DNA of 10,609 bases from CAYZZA01 sp964482685. GTDB taxonomy: Bacteria > Bacillota > Bacilli > Lactobacillales > Carnobacteriaceae_A. The DNA is taken from assembly GCA_964482685.1 (NCBI GenBank), contig CAYZZA010000043.1, positions 1-10,609 of the forward strand, read 5' to 3'. The translations under genes were made by a program, and so were the position numbers. A model generated the notes under the pieces. The model made no database searches and had not been told where the DNA came from. It saw only the letters and a program-made list of their open reading frames with translations. Shown one piece after another: positions 6,633 to 10,609 of this stretch; position 1 is the first letter of the stretch; each line of letters begins with the position of its first letter.

Positions 6633-6666
6633 AAATAGAAAAGACACAAACAAAATGTTTGTGTCT
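6633..6666 (-). terminator. Rho-independent terminator of veg
   Basis: There is a perfect 10-bp stem (AGACACAAAC 6642-6651, GTTTGTGTCT 6657-6666) with a 5-nt loop. On the minus strand it is followed by a T-rich tract TTTTCTATTTG. It lies 36 nt after the veg stop. The plus-strand side lacks a U-tract, so it works in the direction of veg. Confidence 0.88.
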
Positions 6667-6702
6667 GCTGTATATAAATGGTACACATTCGTTTATTTGT
6701 GA

Positions 6703-6942
6703 CTAGTTTCCAGGAAATTCAATCTCTACAGACTGAGTCAAGATATCGGTGTAACTGTATGAAACCCGATCAAATTTGTGTTCATCCTGATCCAATTCAA
6801 CTACGAATACGGACGGATACGTCTCTGTTAGGACGCCTCTTCTTTCGGTGACTTTCTTTCTACCTGCTTGAGCCGTCAACATAATCTTTTTACCGAGTTG
6901 CTGATCTAAACCCTCTTTGATACTTTTCAAAGTTATTGGCAT
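6703..6942 (-). CDS. veg: Veg protein (small conserved Firmicutes protein)
   Basis: This 79-residue protein is recognisable as Veg by the block GVLTETYPSVFVVELDQDEHKFDRVSYSY-like region (about residues 36-64) and by its location after rsmA. In Bacillus subtilis, Veg is abundant in growing cells and has been linked to biofilm matrix gene expression and spore outgrowth. The biochemical activity is unresolved, so no function is claimed here. The longest frame starts at a GTG at 6954, but the ribosome binding site GAGGTG covers that GTG. The ATG at 6942, 9 nt after it, is the real start (MPITLKSIKEGL). The gene has its own promoter and terminator, so it is probably monocistronic. No sporulation gene lies beside it, unlike the Bacillus arrangement with yabG and sspF. 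Confidence 0.93.
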   Translation of the reverse strand: MPITLKSIKEGLDQQLGKKIMLTAQAGRKKVTERRGVLTETYPSVFVVELDQDEHKFDRVSYSYTDILTQSVEIEFPGN

Positions 6943-6972
6943 ATAGCTATTCACCTCACTAATGATAAATAC

Positions 6973-7001
6973 ATCTTATCATAGTTTAGACGAATTAACA
7001 A
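6973..7001 (-). promoter_or_regulatory. Promoter of veg (extended -10)
   Basis: On the minus strand, TTGTTA (6996-7001) and TAAGAT (6973-6978) are separated by 17 nt. TGA directly before the -10 gives an extended -10 (TGnTAAGAT). The predicted transcription start is near 6966, about 25 nt ahead of the veg ATG. The orthologous Bacillus veg promoter is known to be very strong; this one is less close to consensus at -35. Confidence 0.7.
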
Positions 7002-7048
7002 GGATAACATATCTTTTTTCTCAATTCAACTCTTTTTGTTCACTATAT

Positions 7049-7951
7049 TTATGCTTTTTTGAGGAAAATAAGCTTTTTCTCTGTGAGTGCATTAGCCAAG
7101 TGACCAAATTCCTCAATTGTAAGTGTTTCTCCTCTTCGAGAGGGATCAATTCCAACTTGAGCTAAAACCGTTTTCAATGTGTCTTTTGTGCAGTCTTCTT
7201 TTCCAAACGCTTGAATCAAATTGTTCCACAATGTTTTTCGTCGTTGAACAAATGCCGAACGAACGAGAGCAAAAAAGAATGTTTCATCTTCTACACGAAC
7301 GCCTTTGCTTTGTTTACGTGTTAATTTCACGATTGCCGACTCCACATTTGGCATAGGCTGAAAAACTGTCGGAGGAACTGTGAATGCAATTTCTGTGTCC
7401 ATGTAGTATTGAACCGCTATCGACAAAGAACCATAAGCTTTCGTACCCGGTCCAGCTGCCAACCGCTCCGCTACTTCTTTTTGCATCATAAAAATCATTG
7501 TGTCCATTGGCAAATCCGCTTGTAAAAAGTGCATCAAGATAGGCGTTGTGACATAATAGGGCAGGTTGGCCACCGCTGTTAACCGATCGCCTGGCGATAG
7601 AGCCGGTAAAATGGTTCCTTTCAAGTCAGCATCCAACACATCTTGGTGAATCACGGTCACATTCGGATAGGGACTTAACGTATCGTCTAGTACAGGCAAC
7701 AATCGTCCGTCGATTTCGAATGCAAGAACCTGCTTAGCTTGTTTAGCTAGTTGTTCCGTCAGTGCTCCGATTCCAGGACCAACTTCTACAACTATCGTGC
7801 GTTCATCTACTTGCCCTGCACGGACAATGTTCTTTAGAATGTTTGTATCAATGATAAAGTTTTGCCCTAAACTTTTTTTGGTAGATAAACCGTATTTTTT
7901 TAGAATCTCCTGGGTTCTTCCAGGAGTCCCAATCTCTTTTTGTTCAGTCAT
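7049..7951 (-). CDS. rsmA: 16S rRNA dimethyladenosine transferase RsmA (KsgA)
   Basis: The enzyme dimethylates two adjacent adenines in the 3'-terminal helix 45 of 16S rRNA (A1518/A1519 in E. coli numbering) late in 30S assembly, using S-adenosylmethionine. Loss of this activity gives kasugamycin resistance. Visible motifs are LGQNF (28-32), the SAM-binding motif I VEVGPGIGALTE (55-66), the acidic FEID of motif II (78-81), and the catalytic NLPY motif (129-132). The C-terminal helical domain contains VRSAFVQRRKTLWNNL. Erm methyltransferases share the fold, but the 300-residue length, the full C-terminal domain and the location after rnmV identify RsmA. The ATG is preceded by GGGAG at 7 nt spacing. 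It is probably co-transcribed with tatD and rnmV (53-bp gap). No convincing terminator follows it. Confidence 0.97.
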   Translation of the reverse strand: MTEQKEIGTPGRTQEILKKYGLSTKKSLGQNFIIDTNILKNIVRAGQVDERTIVVEVGPGIGALTEQLAKQAKQVLAFEIDGRLLPVLDDTLSPYPNVTVIHQDVLDADLKGTILPALSPGDRLTAVANLPYYVTTPILMHFLQADLPMDTMIFMMQKEVAERLAAGPGTKAYGSLSIAVQYYMDTEIAFTVPPTVFQPMPNVESAIVKLTRKQSKGVRVEDETFFFALVRSAFVQRRKTLWNNLIQAFGKEDCTKDTLKTVLAQVGIDPSRRGETLTIEEFGHLANALTEKKLIFLKKA

Positions 7952-8004
7952 CTTTGTCTCCCTTTTGGTTTTGGTGCCTCTATAGATGCAGAGAGCAAAC
8001 CTGT

Positions 8005-8571
8005 TTATTTCTCGTCACTGTCTCCAACATAATCTTTCATGGCATCTTCTACATCTTGCTCCGTAACATGAAACATCTCTAGTCTTTTCTTTAACTGTTT
8101 GCCGTTCGTATAGCCAATTCGTAGTTTTTCTCCAAGGAAGGCTCTACGTTGTTTTGACGTAGCTGCATCCAAGAGTCCAAGGTCCGAAAGAAAGGTACGA
8201 CGAATCAAATCAGATTCAAAAGAATCGGCTTCTGTATAGATAGATGCCAGCGAATGGCGGATGACTTCTGGAGATGCATGCTCAATCCCGAGACTTCCTT
8301 TATGGGATGGTTTTGCTTCTTCCCGTTTCAAAAATGCATGCTTCACGCCTGGAATGGCTTGAGAAATAATTTTCCTTATTTTTTCTCCTGGAAAATCAGG
8401 ATCCGTAAACACAATGACCCCTCTTTTTTCATGTGCATTGCGAATTTGATCCAAAATCTCTTTGTTGATGGCTGAGCCGTTTGTCTCAATCGTATCTGCA
8501 TCGACAGATTCTTTGATGCGGCGTGTGTCGTCTCGTCCTTCTACTACAATCACTTCTTTTATTCTTTTCAT
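8005..8571 (-). CDS. rnmV: Ribonuclease M5 (5S rRNA maturation)
   Basis: RNase M5 makes the final cuts on 5S rRNA precursor in Firmicutes, working on the RNA bound to ribosomal protein L18. The N-terminal half is a Toprim domain with the catalytic Glu11 (VIVVEGRDD) and the metal-binding D-x-D pair Asp57/Asp59 (FTDPDFPG). The conserved GIEHASPEVI segment lies near residues 95-104, and the C-terminal half is the M5-specific RNA-binding domain. The length of 188 residues is typical. Its ATG lies one base after the tatD stop, and its ribosome binding site (GAGG) is inside the end of tatD. This position between tatD and rsmA is conserved in Bacillus and Enterococcus. Related Toprim proteins (DnaG, topoisomerases) are much longer, so the assignment is secure. 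Confidence 0.96.
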   Translation of the reverse strand: MKRIKEVIVVEGRDDTRRIKESVDADTIETNGSAINKEILDQIRNAHEKRGVIVFTDPDFPGEKIRKIISQAIPGVKHAFLKREEAKPSHKGSLGIEHASPEVIRHSLASIYTEADSFESDLIRRTFLSDLGLLDAATSKQRRAFLGEKLRIGYTNGKQLKKRLEMFHVTEQDVEDAMKDYVGDSDEK

Positions 8572-8572
8572 A

Positions 8573-9352
8573 TTAGTCCTCTATTTCTTTTAACTTAAAG
8601 AGTCGGTTCGTATTCTGCATCGTTTGTTTTGCTACTTGTTCATACGATACCTCCCGCAAGCGTGCAATTTCTTCAGCCACATACTTCACATAGGCCGGTT
8701 CATTGCGTCTGCCCCTTTTAGGTTGAGGAGCGAGATAAGGCGCATCGGTTTCAATCAACAGTTTGTCAAACGGAACCGCTTTTGCAATTTCTTTCACATT
8801 CGGTGCGTTTTTAAACGTGACAACACCACTCAATGAAATGTGCATGCCAATGTCCAAAAAGGCCTCCATCCAATACGTATCAACATTAAAACTATGCATA
8901 ATACCGCCTGTGTCTCCTGCGTGCTCTTCTTTTAAGATTTGATACGTATCTTCTGTCGCTTCTCGATTATGGATACTAATTGGCAATCCTAGCTCTTTTG
9001 CAACCCGAATTTGTCTACGAAAGACATCTTTTTGGACATTTTTCGGTGCACTGTCCCAATAATAATCCAACCCCATTTCACCCATCGCTACTACCTTTGG
9101 CAACTGAAGTTGACGGTATAGCGTCTCTTCAATCGCATCCGTATAGTGTCCACTTTCTGTGGGGTGCCATCCGATGATGCTGTAGACCATGTCATATTCT
9201 CGGCTTTGTTCCAATGATCGTTCAATGGTTGGAGTATCAAACCCTACTACAGCCATGCGCGAGACATCGTATTCTTTTGCCCGTTGAATAATCTCGGGCA
9301 CCTCTCCTATAAATTGGTCTGCATTCAAATGTGTGTGTGAATCAAACAACAT
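8573..9352 (-). CDS. tatD: TatD family metal-dependent nuclease
   Basis: This is a cytoplasmic TIM-barrel metallohydrolase of the TatD/YabD family. Characterised members are Mg-dependent 3'-5' DNA exonucleases linked to DNA repair and degradation. The expected metal ligands are all present: His6 and His8 (DSHTHLN), Glu92 (GEMGLDYY), His128 (SIHNREA), His153 (IMHSF) and Asp203 (LIETDAPYL). The length of 259 residues is normal. The longest frame begins at a GTG at 9361, but that GTG overlaps the AGGAG ribosome binding site. The ATG at 9352 sits 8 nt after AGGAG and gives the usual MLFDSHTH N-terminus, so it is chosen. The TAA stop is one base before the rnmV ATG, which points to translational coupling. 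The physiological substrate in this organism is not known. Confidence 0.96.
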   Translation of the reverse strand: MLFDSHTHLNADQFIGEVPEIIQRAKEYDVSRMAVVGFDTPTIERSLEQSREYDMVYSIIGWHPTESGHYTDAIEETLYRQLQLPKVVAMGEMGLDYYWDSAPKNVQKDVFRRQIRVAKELGLPISIHNREATEDTYQILKEEHAGDTGGIMHSFNVDTYWMEAFLDIGMHISLSGVVTFKNAPNVKEIAKAVPFDKLLIETDAPYLAPQPKRGRRNEPAYVKYVAEEIARLREVSYEQVAKQTMQNTNRLFKLKEIED

Positions 9353-9373
9353 GTTTCTCACTCCTTTTTAGTG

Positions 9374-9412
9374 ACAAAACGCCATCTTCCCAGTAAAGGT
9401 ATAAGATGGCGT
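9374..9412 (-). terminator. Hairpin with short U-tract between metG and tatD
   Basis: There is a perfect 10-bp inverted repeat (ACGCCATCTT at 9379-9388, AAGATGGCGT at 9403-9412) with a 14-nt loop. On the minus strand it is followed by TTTTGT. It begins 10 nt after the metG stop and ends about 10 nt before the tatD ribosome binding site. The U-tract is short and no promoter is visible before tatD, so partial termination (attenuation between metG and the downstream genes) or an mRNA processing or stability hairpin fits better than a full stop. Confidence 0.65.
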
Positions 9413-9421
9413 CTACTCGTC

Positions 9422-10609
9422 TTATGCAATGGATGACCCATTGGGCATATGCTGTGGGGCTTCTATAAGTGTTAAATTTCCTTCAGAATCTTCTGCGGAT
9501 AAAATCATCCCTTGGCTAATCTCGCCTCTCATTTTACGAGGTTTCAAGTTTGCAACAATCATGACTTTTTTCCCAATCAACTCTTCTGGATTTGGGTACC
9601 ATTTCGCTACACCAGAAAGGATTTGACGGTGCCCTTTGTCACCAGCATCCAGCTCAAATTTAAGTAGTTTATCTGCATTTTCCATGCGTTGGCAGTTGAT
9701 GACTTCTGCCACAAGTAATTCTACTTTTTCAAACTCTTCAAACTTGATGGTGCCTTCTTTTGTCGAGACTAACTCGGTTTCTTCTGGGTTGAAAGAAGAC
9801 GATACTTCTTCATTGTCTTCTTCAGGTTTTCCACCATCCATTTGTTCCTTAATATAGGCAACTTCCTCGTCCATGTCTAAACGTGGAAAGAGTGGTGTCC
9901 CTTTTTTCACTACCGTTGTATTTTCAGGGAATGTGCCAAAGTGCACGTGCTCCCAATTTCCAGCGGTTGCTTCTTCTAGCCCTAATTGAGCCAAGATAGC
10001 ACTTGGCGAAACCGTTAAGAACGGCTTGAGTAAAATAGAAGTCACGCGCAAACTTTCCGCTAAGTGAACCATTACGCTTCGTAGTTCTTCCTTGTTGCCG
10101 TCTTCTTTGGCCAATTCCCATGGTTTGGTCTCGTCAATATATTTATTGGTGCGAGAAATCAATGTCCATACTGACTGCAAAGCGGTACTAAACTGCATCT
10201 GTTCCATATGCGTCTTGTATTCCATCAACGTTTGATCAGCGGTTGTCTTTAAACTTTCATCATATGGAGTAACGTTTCCAGTATAGGTTGGTACCTTGCC
10301 ATCAAAATATTTATTGATCATCGCAATGGTCCGATTTAATAAGTTTCCTAAATCATTGGCTAAGTCATAATTGATACGAGCGACAAAATCTTCTGGTGTA
10401 AACACCCCATCACTTCCAAAGGGCACTTCGCGCATCAAATAATACCGCAAGGCGTCTAGCCCGTAGCGCTCTGCCAAGACTTCAGGATACACGACGTTTC
10501 CTTTTGATTTAGACATCTTTCCATCTTTCATCAACAACCACCCATGTGCAAAAATCTGTTTTGGCAACGGAAGGTCCAAAGCCATCAACATGATTGGCCA
10601 ATAAATGGT
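9422..10609 (-). CDS. metG: Methionyl-tRNA synthetase, C-terminal part (5' end beyond the window)
   Basis: This cytoplasmic enzyme charges tRNA-Met with methionine using ATP. The frame is open to the window edge, and the six residues before the first internal Met (TIYWPI) continue the family sequence, so the gene is cut by the window rather than starting here. 395 residues are visible out of a usual 650-670. The class I KMSKS ATP-binding motif is at visible residues 31-35, followed by the anticodon-binding helical domain (GSDGVFTPEDFVARINYDLA region). After an acidic linker, roughly the last 110 residues form the C-terminal tRNA-binding OB-fold (Trbp111-like: VELLVAEV, NLKPRKMRGEISQGMIL). That appended domain marks the long bacterial MetG form. 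The stop is TAA. A hairpin separates it from tatD, as in the metS-tatD order of Bacillus. The catalytic HIGH motif and zinc knuckle lie outside the window. Confidence 0.97.
   Translation of the reverse strand, partial: TIYWPIMLMALDLPLPKQIFAHGWLLMKDGKMSKSKGNVVYPEVLAERYGLDALRYYLMREVPFGSDGVFTPEDFVARINYDLANDLGNLLNRTIAMINKYFDGKVPTYTGNVTPYDESLKTTADQTLMEYKTHMEQMQFSTALQSVWTLISRTNKYIDETKPWELAKEDGNKEELRSVMVHLAESLRVTSILLKPFLTVSPSAILAQLGLEEATAGNWEHVHFGTFPENTTVVKKGTPLFPRLDMDEEVAYIKEQMDGGKPEEDNEEVSSSFNPEETELVSTKEGTIKFEEFEKVELLVAEVINCQRMENADKLLKFELDAGDKGHRQILSGVAKWYPNPEELIGKKVMIVANLKPRKMRGEISQGMILSAEDSEGNLTLIEAPQHMPNGSSIA

Noticed and set aside
7952..8004. Weak TGCCTC/GAGAGCA inverted repeat between rnmV and rsmA
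   Set aside because: The stem is imperfect and lacks a U-tract; a 53-bp gap inside an operon needs no terminator.

Overview
The window looks like core chromosome of a low-GC, non-sporulating Gram-positive bacterium, most likely a lactic acid bacterium of the Carnobacteriaceae or Enterococcaceae type (Lactobacillales). The genus cannot be fixed from this sequence. The clues are AT-rich DNA, strong AGGAGG-type ribosome binding sites, the order metG-tatD-rnmV-rsmA-veg...purR-glmU-prs shared with Bacillus and Enterococcus, no sporulation genes (yabG, sspF, spoVG) at the places they occupy in Bacillus, and a Gram-positive AdcACB/Zur zinc uptake operon. All eleven genes lie on the minus strand, so transcription runs from high to low coordinates.

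Layout in the direction of transcription: (1) the 3' part of metG enters at the window edge. A hairpin with a short U-tract follows, then the compact run tatD-rnmV-rsmA (tRNA charging, TatD nuclease, 5S rRNA maturation, 16S rRNA dimethylation). (2) veg stands alone with its own promoter and a clear terminator. (3) adcA-adcC-adcB encodes a complete zinc ABC importer. Its sigma-A-type promoter is followed at once by a near-perfect Zur operator, and its terminator overlaps the adcB stop codon. (4) purR stands alone with a promoter, an upstream PurBox-like element and a terminator. (5) glmU-prs forms a two-gene unit with its own promoter and a strong terminator after prs at the window start.

Functionally the genes are housekeeping: translation and ribosome maturation (metG, rnmV, rsmA), zinc acquisition (adcACB), purine control and PRPP supply (purR, prs) and UDP-GlcNAc synthesis for the cell wall (glmU). 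PurR senses PRPP, the product of Prs, so the last two units are linked metabolically.

I found no mobile element, CRISPR array, RNA gene, toxin-antitoxin or defence module, and no convincing undescribed system. The points worth a second look are regulatory and architectural: the Zur operator at the start of transcription, the zinc operon sitting where ispE usually lies, PurBox-like elements at purR and possibly glmU-prs, and a 55-bp adcC/adcB gene overlap. Several genes also have translation starts downstream of the longest open frame, and these are corrected here from their ribosome binding sites.
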